A DNA stretch of 64,000 nt from Leucosporidium creatinivorum (lineage: Eukaryota; Basidiomycota; Microbotryomycetes; Leucosporidiales; Leucosporidiaceae). Of the stretch, positions 1 through 10,851 are shown in pieces (position 1 is the first letter of the stretch; each line of letters begins with the position of its first letter). A program made the position numbers and the translations under genes. The notes below the pieces were generated by a model. The model searched no databases, was not told the DNA's origin, and saw only the letters and a list, made by a program, of their open reading frames with translations. Location of the stretch: NCBI GenBank assembly GCA_001600635.1, contig BCKL01000003.1:757923-821922 (forward strand). Reading direction: 5' to 3'.

Positions 1-185
1 CCGCCGCCGAGCGGTCGAGCGGCGATTTCAGAAGGCTGTCTACGAGAGTATGGTGTAGGATAGCGAGCTGTCGGCCGGAATGAGATTCCCCGATGTGTCG
101 GCCAGCCAGCACGAGGCAGCGATGCGAGGAGGACAACTTCAGAATCGACCTCGGCGCTCTCTTTCGCTCCGCCCACTTCTCGCCG

Positions 186-628
186 ATGCCTCCCAAGAAC
201 CCACCACCTTACTCAATCGACACCCCACCATATCCGGCGACTCCAGCTCCGGAAGGAGAGCCGTCCTACGCCCCTGTAGAGTACTACTACTACCCAGCAG
301 GTCTGCACCGAAGGCGCCCAGCCCGACGCCTCGACGAGTACGATGAGGTCGAGATCTGCTGGTTAATCGTCTTCACGCTCTTCGTACCCTTCTTTGTCGT
401 TCTATCTAGAACCTGCTGTACCTGTGAGTCAGCCTGTAGTCTAGTAAGCGGAACGAGAGCGGGAGCTGACTCCAAGTTCTCGCTCGGCGTAGGGGAAGTC
501 TGGCTTAATGTGCTGCTCTTCTGCCTCTTCTACCCTTTCGCAGGTAAGTTCTGTTATCTGTCAAGCTCTACAAAGCTCTAACTAGCTGTTTGACAGTGTG
601 GCACGCCGTGTGGGTGCTTCTCAGATGA
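186..628 (+). CDS. PMP3/UPF0057-like small hydrophobic membrane protein
   Basis: Three exons (186-423, 493-543, 597-628) join in frame to about 106 residues. The last 50 residues give two hydrophobic helices of the Pmp3/Rci2 pattern: first IVFTLFVPFFVVL after an acidic EYDEVEI lead, then WLNVLLFCLFYPFAVWHAVW, with the Cys between helices and the N-x-LL...P...HA pattern of the family. Family members are 50-60 residue plasma-membrane proteolipids that affect membrane potential and salt tolerance. Here a Pro/Tyr-rich N-terminal tail of about 50 residues precedes the helices, which is longer than usual. Introns 424-492 and 544-596 have GT-AG ends; the second carries a branch-like CTAGCTG. The ATG at 186 is the only start compatible with the tail. 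Family assignment is by pattern recognition, not search. Confidence 0.6.
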
Positions 629-849
629 CGAGAAAAGCTCGGCGAAGAAGGGAGGGTCGATAAGAGCGAAGACTGCAGGTGCTGTAGCAGAGAGCCCATT
701 GGAAGATGTACATAGTATCGCTGCGCAGCTGCATAAGTGCACCGAGCTGCTCGGGCGGACGAGAAGTCCATCTCGACCAGCTCGAGCGAGCTGGCAGCAC
801 CTCTTGCCCTCTTTTCCTCTCTCCTCGTTCTCCTCGCTGCTCTCTCGAC

Positions 850-3359
850 ATGGCCGCCTCGGTCGCGCAGTCCGAACAGCAACCTCCCGGGGCTGGAGCC
901 TCCTCTGCTCCACCTACCGTTTACCTCGACTCGAACTGGCGGCGACGAACTCATCGCATCGCCTCCCTCGCTGCTGCCCTCGTCGCACCCTTCAGTGTGC
1001 TCTTCGCGATCCCTGGTCTCACCGAGCACTGGTGTGTATCCTTCTTGAGCGTGTGAGCGTGTGAGCGAGGGGTCAGAGCGAGGGCTGGCGTGGACGAGCG
1101 AGGCGAAACCGGAGGGGATGTAGTTCGCGATTCGGCGTCGGCGGTCCTCTTCAAGAGAGGGGAGCTTGAGGATGTCCCAGGTAGGCTGACGGCTCAGATA
1201 TTCGTCCCGCAGGATGGTCGTCTACTCGGGAGGCGCTGTCGTACAAGAACGGCCGGATCCGCCGTTGCTCACCGTCTCTGGCTCGTTTGGACTCGCCCTC
1301 GCCATTCTCGCCAACGTCGCTCTGGTCCTCGGTTCATCGGGACTCACGCAGTACGTCTAGTATCATCGTGCGTGACATGAGCTGACCGTCCACCCTTCCG
1401 CACAGCGCTTATCCACCGTCTCGGCGATGGGGCTCCTCGCCGTCCAGATCATCATCAATCTCATCGCCCTCCTCGTCTTCGGTCTCGAGCAAACGGATAG
1501 CAAAGGAACCGACTTCACCCTCTCGACGGCCTACTGGCTCACGGCAGCGAGCTCGGTCTTCGCTCTCATCGTGCTTTTCCTGCTCCTTCTCGATGGGTCG
1601 GTCACGGCATGGTACAGGAGGGGAGGGACAGGGCTCACTGGAAAGCAGACGAGCCTCTTCCTCGCTTTCGACGTCTTTCACACCCTCACCTGGCTCGGAA
1701 GCGTCGCCTTCAAGTGAGCTAGGTTTCGTCTTCGACCTAGAGAGTCAGCGCACGGTTCCTGTGATTCGGTGCTTCGTTCCGAGCAAGCGCTGATTAGCCA
1801 ACACCACTCCACAGATACCTCCTCGACGTCAAGTGCGCTTCCTTTCGCTCCTAGTCCAGATCAAGTGAGCTGCGCCGAGCTGACCGTTCTCCTGCTCGCA
1901 GTTTCTTGGACGGGATGTACTTTACGGTACAGACCATCACGACTACCGGCTTCGGAGACATCACCGTTTCCACTACAGGCGCTCGCATCTTCGTCCTCTG
2001 TTTTGCGACCGTCGGCATCGTCAGCTTCGGAGTCGTTGTCGCCTTCACTCGCTCTACGGTGCTCGAAGGGCTTCAAGCCTTGTCAGTCCTGTACTACATC
2101 GTATTTTATGCCACGCTGTCCCTCGTCGTCCGCGACTCTAGCTATCAAACTCGCGAACGAGCCATCCTCAACCGTCTCCATCGCCGAACCTCGCTTCACC
2201 CGTTGCAGCACCTCTCATTCCACACTCGTCGCAGCAAGAAAGCGAAAAGCACTCTGGATCAGACGGACCCTGATGCTCGGCGGTACGAAGCGATCATCGA
2301 AGCCCTGCGGGCGGAGAAGAGAAGAGAGTTCCGAGCCGAGGTGAGCGCCGAGGGTCGAGAAGCTGATCTTCGAGGAGCTTGAAACCTCCTGGACGGTCTG
2401 TAAGAGGAGCAGCAACCGTGTATATCTGACCTGGAGCTCCTTCGCAGGCTCTAGTGTCCTTCCTCGTCGTCCTCGCCGTGTGGCTAACTGGTGCCGCTTT
2501 CTACGTGGGGCTCGAAGACTGGTCCTACTTCATCGCCCTGTACTTCACCTTCGTCTCGGCAAGCACTATTGGATACGGAGACATCACACCTACGACACCC
2601 GGCGGACGAGCCTTCTTCTCTGGCTGGGCGCTAGTTTTGGCGACTTCCCTCACCATCTTCCTCTCGATTTTGGCCGACGCTCAGTTCGGTCGACACACCG
2701 AGACGCGCCAACATAGCTGGATCCATCGCTTTGTGCAGAAGATTCGACCGAGCGCCTCGAGGGAACGGAGGATCCGCGAGGAGGAAGAGCAAGCTCGGTC
2801 GGCAACTCAGCAGGCCTTCACCGAGCCAGCTTCGCCTCGTCCTCCTCCATCTCAGTCGCCGCCGCCACCTCTAACCGGCGATGAGGAGTCGAAACCGGAG
2901 CTGGTGCAGCTCATCCAGGAAGTGAGGCGCCATTTCGACTTGCTCGTCGACGGAGGTGACCCGGGCGCTGTCGAAGCGATGGAGCGGGTCGTCGCCGAGA
3001 CCATGGGTGAGCTTGCTCTTCTATCTTGAAGAGGAGTGCAAGTCGCACTCACGATCCGACTCTTTTCTCCCTGACAGAGACTCGACACATCGGCATCCGG
3101 ACGAGGGATCGCGTCGAGACGAGCGAGGAGCTCACTCGCTTCGTCTGTGAGCTCGCTCTTCCTGCTCCTGCTATACGGAAAGCGATGGTTGACTCCTCTT
3201 TCATCCTTAGTCCTCCGCCAACTGCAGTCGAAGCTCGAGAAGCTGGAGCAGAAGGCCGTCGGCGCTCTCGGCGGGCACGAGCGCCGAGGTGGTGGCAAGG
3301 CGCAGGCTGAGGTAGCGGAGACAGGCGAGAAGAGGCAAACCGGGAGTAGTGGAACCTGA
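850..3359 (+). CDS. Two-pore outward-rectifier potassium channel (TOK1 type)
   Basis: The fungal TOK architecture is visible: several hydrophobic segments in the first half, then two pore loops. The first selectivity filter is TTGFGD (about 1930-1965) and the second TIGYGD (about 2565-2590), each followed by a membrane helix; a soluble tail rich in Pro/Glu ends in a short coiled-coil-like segment. Such channels release K+ across the plasma membrane on depolarisation. Exons that fit: 850-1031, 1213-about 1350, 1406-1713, an 18-nt microexon 1815-1832, 1902-2340, 2448-3005 and two terminal exons ending at 3359. The frame does not close between the second and third exons with the best donor (GT at 1351); a weaker GT at 1325 would close it. 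The start at 850 opens the frame that runs into the first helix. Confidence 0.88.
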
Positions 3360-3526
3360 ATACCTAGCTGTTAAGGTATAGCCTTGACTTCGTCGACCTC
3401 AGTCCCTGCGAAACCTCGATCTTGCTACTCTCGGCGATCTCTCAGCGCGCGCCGACCGTGAGGCGAGCTGAAGTCGGCTCTGATCCATAGCAGCCATGCA
3501 ACAGCAATCTTGGATCTACTCTGCGT

Positions 3527-5027
3527 CTATAAGCGAAGTCCTGCACGTCCTGTCTCCTCCTGGAAGAGCGAAAGCCGAGGGGCAGGCGGCGAGAGTAGGG
3601 GACGGAGGTCGAGGAGAGAGTAGGAAAAGGAGACGAGAAAGATAAGAAGGGGGAGGTGGACGTTTGGAGTGAGAGAAGGATGCGTAGAGGTGAGAGAACC
3701 AGGTGATCGGATGAGGAGGGGCGAGACGAGAAGGCAGGTGAGGATCAGCTTCCAACGGCGAGGGAAACGACAGCGCCTGGGACTCACAATCCCGTAATGT
3801 TGGTTACACCTCTCCCTCGCCCACCACATGTCCCTGAGCGTCGACTCGGGCGCTTCGCCATACCACAAGAACTCGGCGATGGTCTCGGCGGCCTGCTGCT
3901 TCCTGACCGCGAGCTTCTCGGCGTTCAAGGGGGTGCGGGCCGCCCTCCACCTGCCTCTCAGATCCTTGTGCCAACGGTCCGGAGGAGGGACGCCATAGTC
4001 CAGCACTTCTCGGAGCGGCGGCGCGCACAAGGCTGTGCCGGCGAGGACGGTTGAGAGGCGAAGCTTGCCTGAGGCAGCGTCAATCGAATTGACGGGCGTG
4101 GCACTGATCGCAAATGGGAACTTGAAGAGGTGAGAGGGAGCGGCGGCCATCCCCATGGTCGTGTTGAGCCAGTTCTGCGAGAAGGTCTCGGGAGGGAAGG
4201 GCTTCCTCCTTGCGTCGGGGATCGCGGTGGGGTGGTCGGTGTTGAGGATGGCCAGGAGCTCGGCATGAGGGAGAACCTTTCCCTGAGTGAGGGTGAAGGC
4301 TTTAAGAAGGTCGGCATCCTCGTTGGAATCGTAGGTGAAGTGGAGCCAGATCGTGTGCGTCGACTGTAGGGGACCTCCAGGGGGAGGCGTCCACTTCATG
4401 AGGTCGTTTGGTCGGAGAGAGAAGGCTTGTGCGATAGCTGGCGGGAGGAATTTGCCTCGTAGCGGCCCGTCGATGAGCGCCGAGACTCGGTTTTGCAGGT
4501 GGGCGAGTCCCATCATGCTGGGCTTGAGGCCTGCCTCCTGGAAGCCGTCGAGAACAGTGGAGCGATCTTTGCATTCGGCGGCGTGCTTCTCCCAGTCCTG
4601 GAGAGGAAGAGCCGGGAGGAGAGAGCGATTCGTCAGAGACCTGTCGCCGCCGAGTAGCGTTCTAGGACTCACCTTGGCCTGGCAGGCTTTCGAGCAGTAC
4701 TTGACCTCGCGGCAACCCCCGCACCGCTTGAACTGGCGGCGTTTGTCTGCGTTTGGAGAAACATGGGTGAGCGAGCGCCGAGAATTGGCAAGCCGCGGTG
4801 CTCACCTTGCGTGACGCCGCAAACGGGACAGCCGATCGCGCCGTAACCATCCGATGGTTTCCTTCGATCTCCATTGACCTGCGAGCATAGGAGTGAGCCA
4901 CAGAACCTGTACGAGCCAAGCGAAGAGCTCACCAGAGGTCTTCCGGAGCAAAGCGAGCAGGGCGCTTTCGGGTGCAGTTGACCTCTTTCCTCACCTCTGC
5001 CAGATGGTCCTCGATATCTTTAGGCAT
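3527..5027 (-). CDS. MYND zinc-finger protein
   Basis: Spliced exons give an N-terminal MYND-type zinc finger: GCPVCGVTQ, then after an intron RCGGCREVKYCSKACQ and, after another, DWEKHAAECK, matching C-x2-C...C-x2-C...YC...C...H...C. The MYND finger starts about residue 28; some 280 residues follow without a recognised domain and with no SET motif. MYND fingers mediate protein-protein contacts, so a scaffold or regulatory role is likely but not shown. The first exon (ATG at 5027, reading MPKDIEDHLAE) joins in frame if the intron runs from the GTGAGG after that Glu to the CAG before GTCAAT. Near the 3' end a GTGAGT at about 3787 could start a last intron ending at CTTCCAG; reading through keeps the same frame and the same stop. 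The gene converges with the potassium-channel gene. Confidence 0.72.
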
Positions 5028-5308
5028 AACTGTCGAGTCGAGATGCAGACGAGAAAAGTGGGAGAAAGAGAGAGTGAGAGCTGGAGGGAAGGAGAAGCTC
5101 AGAAGGACATGACCCCTAACTCCTTTGAAGCACTACAGCACCTCTGCACTTCTGTTAAAGCTAACTCCCCCATCTCCTGCTCCCTCCTGCCTCTGCTCGC
5201 CCAACTCGGCTCGGTCGCCTTCGCCCTCCCGTGCTCTCCCTCCTGCTTCTTCGTCGCTCCGCCTCGTCTCTCGCTGTCGACGCCTGGGATCTGTGTCGTG
5301 GTGCCAGC
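5028..5308. promoter_or_regulatory. Shared divergent promoter region (MYND gene / AP-3 sigma)
   Basis: These 281 bases separate the start codons of two divergently transcribed genes, so both promoters must lie here or overlap the 5' exons. The stretch has purine-rich (GAGAAAGAGAGAGTGAGAG) and pyrimidine-rich runs on the same strand but no clear TATA box. The bidirectional promoter role is inferred from gene layout only. Confidence 0.45.
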
Positions 5309-6203
5309 ATGATCCATGGAGGTACGCTGCTGCTTCCCAGTGGTCCAACTCGCTCCGCTGACGCTTGCTGCCACAGTCCTCATCTTCAACAACGCAGGGA
5401 AGCCTCGCTTGACCAAGTACTTCACCGTGAGCTCTCCTGGATATGTACAGCTACGCTATTGTAGCTCAAGCTACCTGCAGCTGACCTCTCAACGCCCGTC
5501 AACAGCCCTCGTCGCCTTCGAACCGTGCTGCCATCCTCTCGCGCATTTTCGACCTCGTGTCAACACGAGGGGACACTCTATGCAACTTTGTGGATCTACC
5601 GACAGGATTTGGCTTCGCTGAGGACGGAGAGAAGGAGGAGAAGGGAGACGAGGACTTGCGGGTCATCTACCGCCATTACGGTCAGTCCGTGCAGTCTAGC
5701 AGGGTGCCAGTGCGATGCTGACGATTCTCCTGCAGCTACTCTCTACTTCGTTTTCGTCGTGGATCAGAGCGAGAGCGAGCTGGGCATCCTCGACTTGATC
5801 CAGGTGCGCTGTCAGACGTTCCGCCCCGTTCACGTGCACTATATTGACGCCCTACACTTCCCACAGGTCTTCGTGGAGTCACTGGATCGCTGCTTCGAGA
5901 ACGTGTGCGAGCTGGACCTCATCTTCCACTTTGACGAGGCAAGTCGGCCATTATCTCGGCGCGGGCCCGTCCCCTCGCTGACCTTTGCCTGCCTCACAGG
6001 TCCACGTTCTACTCGGCTGCCTTATCACCGGTGGACTAGTACTCGATACCTCCATCGACTCGATCCAGCAGAGCTTCAGTGCTCAGATGAAGGCGCGGAA
6101 AGCCTCGGCGTCGTCGGGCGTAGGAGGGGCGAGCTCGCTTTTGGGAGCTGGAGCGGAGCAGTGGGATAGGCTAGGACTCGGCGCATTCACATCTAGGCGA
6201 TGA
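5309..6203 (+). CDS. APS3: AP-3 adaptor complex sigma subunit
   Basis: The spliced product begins MIHGVLIFNNAGKPRLTKYF, the hallmark start of sigma adaptins, continues with a SRIFDLVSTRG...CNFV segment, then YRHYATLYFVFVVDQSESEL, ILDLIQVFVESLDRCFENVC and ELDLIFHFDEVHVLLGC. The FDEVH...L.EL-like closing region followed by MKARK fits AP-3 better than AP-1/AP-2. The sigma subunit is a small core subunit of the AP-3 coat that sorts cargo from Golgi/endosome to the vacuole. The first exon is only 13 bases (ATG ATC CAT GGA G) and is followed by an intron with a GCTGAC branch site. A Ser/Gly-rich tail of about 35 residues extends beyond the usual end. At least five introns were resolved and all keep frame. 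Confidence 0.92.
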
Positions 6204-6410
6204 AGCGGAGCAGTACTGGAGGACTTTGTTGTAACGCTAGCGTGCGTCTCGGGATCGAGCAAGGCCGAGCTTCGTATGTGAGCGCCGAAGCAGCTCGCGA
6301 GCTTCCTGCAGGCTGTGTAGCGTCTTAAGATTTATCAAGGATTACTCTGTATACTACAAGTACAATCTGACCTCACAAACTGCAATAGCCCTAACATCTC
6401 CCGCCCTCCC

Positions 6411-9400
6411 TCAACTCTTCTCGCTCGTCGCATCCATCATGCCCGTCAGAGTGCCAAAGATGGCCGGCAGCGACCCGTTCATCAACAGCTCAAACAAGCT
6501 CCTCGACTCGCCGGTAAGGATGGGGGGTCCAACATTGCTGCCATCGCTCGCCTTTGGTGGATACCTCTGCTTGACGGTCCCTCGATCCGCCTCGGTCGGC
6601 TGGCACGACGCTGGTCGATCCTCCTCCTCTCCACCCATGGGGAGACCCCACCACGGCGTATCCGTCTGCTCCTTCTTCCCCGCAACGCCGTCGAGGTTGC
6701 TCAAGACTTGCAGTGTCGAGATGCAGCGGTCCGAGAGGGTGAGGAAGGGATTCTCGTTGTAATCCTGCGAGGTGCCAGCGAGTCGACGAACGACGCGGAG
6801 GAGGCCTCGGACAAAGGCGGGGACGACTCGGAGGCGTAGCTTGAGCGAGACGGGGGCGAGAAAGGCGAGGTTGTAGAGGGACATGGCGAGGTTCTCGACG
6901 AAGACGAGGCCGGGCTCCGACGTCACGAGCTGGAAGTCGCTCTCCGAGACGGGGAGATGGTGGATGAGTGACTCGAAGAGGGCGAAGAAGTCGACCGAGT
7001 CGGCTAGCTGCGAGACGATGTAGCGGTTCGAGTCGAGGAGGGTGATGCGAGCGAAGGCGGCGAGTCCGAGCTCGAGGTAGTGGGACAGGCGGATGTTGGC
7101 CTGTTGTGGGATGCGAGATGCGATGGAAGGGGAGCTGGAGAGGTCGAAGTAGAGCTGCTCGTGGTCGTCGGCGTCGGTGAGGAAGAAGAGGAGGAGGTGG
7201 AAGAGGCCCGTCGCCGTTGCTGTCGTGTGCTCCTCGAGGTTGATGTCGAGGCCAAAGTGGTTGACAGTCTCAAGGACGTCCTTTTTGAGCGCCATCGAGT
7301 CGGCAGCCGACACTCGTATCGGCCAGCGAGTCGATCCCTCTACGTCTCGTCGCAGCGGCAGGTTGGCGATCTTGACGAGCACCTCTAGCAGCCGCCGCTC
7401 CGAGAGCATGTACCGAGCGTTCTCTTCCGAAATGGAGAGATTGCGGAGGAGGTTGGTGAGGGCGAGACACGTCTCGATGGATCCGAGAGGCGCTACTCCG
7501 GCGTCGGCGAGGTCTGCCGTCTGCTTGACGGGAGTTTCTGGTGCATCGAGCAGCTCTGTCTCCTCCTGCGTGACGAGGCGGAAGAGTTCCCGATAGTTGC
7601 GATGCGGTGAGGCGTCGTCGGTCGCGGCTACCTCGGCTGTCGGCTTGCCCTCCTCGATGTCGACTTCCTCCTCCCAATCGTCCTCGACTCCGAATGCCGA
7701 CTCCTCGAGCAGGTCGACTAGCTCGTCTAGTAGATCGCCGCAGGATGCGAGAGCGAAAGGGATGCCGCTAGGGTCGTTGGGCGCCATCTTCATCGAAACC
7801 GAGATGAGGGTGAGCGAGTTGAGGGCGAAGGCGACCTCGGTCGCCAGTCGACTCCGGATGGACATGGTAAGCGAGTGGACGTCGACGAGGCCTGTCGTGC
7901 GAGATCTTGTCAGCGACGAGCGTACTTGAGCTCTTCCTCCTCCGAGCCCGACTCACCGAGATCCATCGCATTTCTCGCTGGTCTCCGCTTCGCCGCCGTC
8001 GCCATCATCTCCTCCATCATCCCCAAATCCCACCCCGCGTACGTGTCCACACTCCGCTGCAACGGTACATAGGCGTACTTCTGCCGTTTCCGTCGCGCCG
8101 GTACTGCTGGCGTTTCGGGCTTCACCTCGACGGGGGCTGGGGTGGCGGAAGTAGAGTCGTCGGCGTTGAAAGAAGAGTCGGGGGCGGGAGTGAGAGACGG
8201 AGTGGTGCCGTTAATGGGTGGGGTAGCTTCGGCCGAGTCGTCTGAGGTCGGAGAAAGGGTCAGCTCTCGCTCGCCAACGCGACAGAAGACCTTGACGCAC
8301 CCGCTCCTCGCTTGACACCCGGTGCGAGTTCCGACATCCCACCCTTCATCTGCTCCCCAATCGCTATTGGCGGCGTAGCAGACGGCGCCGGCGTCGCCGA
8401 ACCGCTCCGGCCCAGACCCTCTCCCAGAGAGCCCAGGGCGCCCATCATCCCACTCTGCGATGGGTGCTGCACGCTCGGTAGTGGTACCGGTGGTGGCTGC
8501 ATGGGCGATTGGGAAGGGGCAGTAGCGAAGGGCGAAGCGCCGGACATGTTGGAGGGTTGACCGTACGAGGCTTGTCGAGGAGGTTGTGGCAGGGGTTGAG
8601 AGGGAGTTTGCGGGGTGTAAGAGTTGTTCGGGAGGGGAGATGGTGCGACGGCTGTGTTGATGGGAGAGGGAGCTGCGCCGGCGGCGGAACCTGGACGCTG
8701 AGCGGCGAGAGCTGCCTGCTGCTGTTGCTGCTGGGCTGTTCGGAGGGCGACGAACATGGTCTCGAAGGGGAGGAGGATAGAGTAGTAGTTCTGCGAGAGC
8801 GATGAGATCAGCGACTGATCATCCCCGAGCTCGGCGATGGGAGAAAGGGCGAACCTGAGCCAACGCTTGTGCTCGTGAGTCGGGCTGTTGGTTGGTGGTA
8901 GGATCGGGAGGAAAGCCGAGTGCGCTGAGGATCTGCTTCCACAGCTGCATTTGATGGCACTGTAGAGTGAGAAGCGTCAGCGACCCTGCGAGGTCAAGGC
9001 CGCTCGCCGGAGCGCACCTTTTGGAAGCCGCCCGAGCGAATAACGACTGTGAAGGTCAAAGATGATCAGCAACAGCTTCTTACCGAGTCGTAGAACCGCG
9101 ACTTACGCTGATACAGCGTTGAGAGATCAACCGACCGACCCTCGATGGAAGGGACGCCGGGGAAGGGCTGTCCTCGCTTAGCGTAGAAGTCGGTGAGGGT
9201 CTTGAGAAAGGACGCAGCTTGAGCTCCCTGCTGAGTCTGTTGACCCTGCTGTCCTTGCGGCTGACCTCCTTGCGGCGTGCTCGGCGGGTGACCTTGACCT
9301 GGCGGGCGAGTGCCGCCGTAAGGGTAGGCGCCCGGTGCTCCTCCGACCGGGCTTCCCGCTCCTCCCATCGGCGATGGACTACCGTTCATCGCCGCTGGAC

Positions 9401-10073
9401 TCGGCACTCCTCCTACTCCACCACCCATCGACGATGAGGGGTAGCCCATGCCCAGCGCTTGCTGCTGCTGCTGCTTCTGCTGCAGAGCCATCCGGAGCAT
9501 CTGCTGTTGCTGAGGTGGCAGAGCTTGAAACTTCTCGGGCGTGAGTCCCTGCAGGTTGACGTTGGCGAGGTTGAAGCGCTGCTGCTGAGGGTCCATCGCG
9601 CCGGGCGTCTGAGGGTAGGAAGGCGCTCCTCCGGGTTGCTGCTGGTAGGCGTTCATATTCCCGTATTGGGGAGCTTGTTGCGGTGTCCTCGGTGTTCCCC
9701 CATAGCCCTGCTGGTTCGGGTTCATCCCCGGCGCGTCTTGCTGCCCTCCTCCTCCCATGGCTTGCGCTTGACGCATGAGAGCTGCTGGGTCCATGGCGCC
9801 TGAAGTGGGAGGGTACGAGTAGCCGCCAGGAGCGCCGCCTCCCTGCCCCGGCTGACCGTAGGGAGATTGCTGGTGCGAGAGCGACGAAGGAGGGCGAGGA
9901 GCAGCTTGGGCGTAGGGGTCGTATTGCTGCTGCTGAGGCGTGCCTCCGTTGGGGTACCTGTAGTCAATCAATACAAGACGACGCGTTGGAGAAGGTGCAG
10001 AAGTGAAGATCAGCTTTCGGCGCGACGAAGGCAGGCGACGGAGGGCCCAAACAAAGGTCTCGAGGGCTTACAT
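6411..10073 (-). CDS. SWI1: SWI/SNF chromatin-remodelling subunit SWI1 (ARID protein)
   Basis: The N-terminal half is low-complexity Gln/Pro/Gly. It is followed by an ARID domain: FLKTLTDFYAKRG, PFPGVPSIEGR, LSTLYQLVIRSGGFQ, WKQILSALGFPP and SILLPFE. After a Gln-rich linker comes the conserved SWI1/BAF250 C-terminal region, including KYAYVPLQRSVDTYAGWDL, LTMSIRSRLATEVAFALN and a long helical ARM-like segment to the stop at 6411. SWI1 binds DNA and is the scaffold subunit of the SWI/SNF remodeller in the nucleus. The start codon appears to be split: AT (10073-10072), intron 10071-9958 (GTAAGC...CTACAG), then G at 9957, giving ATG TAC CCC in the same frame as the long exon. No other in-frame ATG lies before the low-complexity region begins. 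Confidence 0.93.
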
Positions 10074-10324
10074 GGCGGCGAGGGCAGGAGCCGTAGGCGA
10101 GGGGGCGCTACTGAGGCCTGCGCTACGCTGTACTGAGCCCTAGATGCGCTGTGAGAGAGCAGAGCACGTGACGAGCGCGAAGGAGCCGGCAGGCGAGTAG
10201 CGAGCGAGGCCACGAGGGGGCGGAGGGGAGGAAGGGGCAGAGGGGAAGGGGAGGACCAACAGAGTCAGCTACAGCCTGATGTGCTACAGCTCCTTCTCGG
10301 GAGATAGCAAGGGGTCAATCTGGC
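10074..10324. promoter_or_regulatory. SWI1 5' leader and promoter-proximal region
   Basis: This stretch lies directly upstream of the split SWI1 start codon. It contains a CACGTG E-box core (about 10166) and a GTGAGC...CTCACAG pair (minus strand) that could be a 5' UTR intron. A 67-codon frame here begins with GTG and is not supported as coding. The regulatory assignment is positional. Confidence 0.35.
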
Positions 10325-10789
10325 TCACCTAGGCGCTCTGCGACGACGCGTTGCCTGCTCGAGAACAGCGAAGAGGGCGGTGAGACACTGGGTGAGAGTG
10401 GGAAGAGCAGAAGGAGGGACCGCGGGCTGTAGGAGAGCAGTAAGATCCGAGTGCTGCTGTCTGTAGTCCTCCCGGCGAGAGCTGCCTAAGATCCGAGCGG
10501 CGCGTGCGAAGCCGAAGTCGAAAGAGTGAGGCGGGGTGGAGGGCGAAGGGGAAGAGGTGTGGGAGAGGCCGATTCCAATAGCCCCCCTTTCAGCTCGACG
10601 GGCAGCATCCCTCTCGTTAGCAATGGGCAAAAGAGATCTAATCAGTACAGCCACTCTTATCGCTTTGCATTCATTCGCAGAGCAGGACGATCGCCTCTTG
10701 CGCCTCTCTTTTCTCGACCGAGCTCTCGGAAGAAGGCACCCTTCCAAGCCGAGCGGAAGCGCCACACCCCGGCGGGGCAACTGCAGCAT
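10325..10789 (-). CDS. Possible small protein, unrecognised
   Basis: An open frame of about 155 codons from ATG 10789 lies in the 780-base gap upstream of SWI1. The second half (after about residue 50) looks protein-like, with a helical stretch ILGSSRREDYRQQHSDLTAL ending in an Arg-rich tail, and the stop is at once followed by GTGAGC, which could be a donor. The first half is basic and could be non-coding. It matches no family I recognise, and it could equally be the SWI1 leader. Low confidence. Confidence 0.28.
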   Translation of the reverse strand: MLQLPRRGVALPLGLEGCLLPRARSRKERRKRRSSCSANECKAIRVAVLIRSLLPIANERDAARRAERGAIGIGLSHTSSPSPSTPPHSFDFGFARAARILGSSRREDYRQQHSDLTALLQPAVPPSALPTLTQCLTALFAVLEQATRRRRAPR

Positions 10790-10851
10790 GAAATAAACGA
10801 CTTTCCAGAGTGGCAAGATTAACGATCAAACAAGGTGGGGGGATGGCCCTG

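Noticed and set aside
1-58. Possible last exon of a gene (TTTCAG followed by AAG GCT GTC TAC GAG AGT ATG GTG TAG)
   Set aside because: Only nine codons with no upstream context in the window; cannot be separated from chance.
10010-10213. 67-codon minus frame with a presequence-like N-terminus upstream of SWI1
   Set aside because: It begins with GTG, not ATG, and lies across the SWI1 first intron and leader; no independent support.
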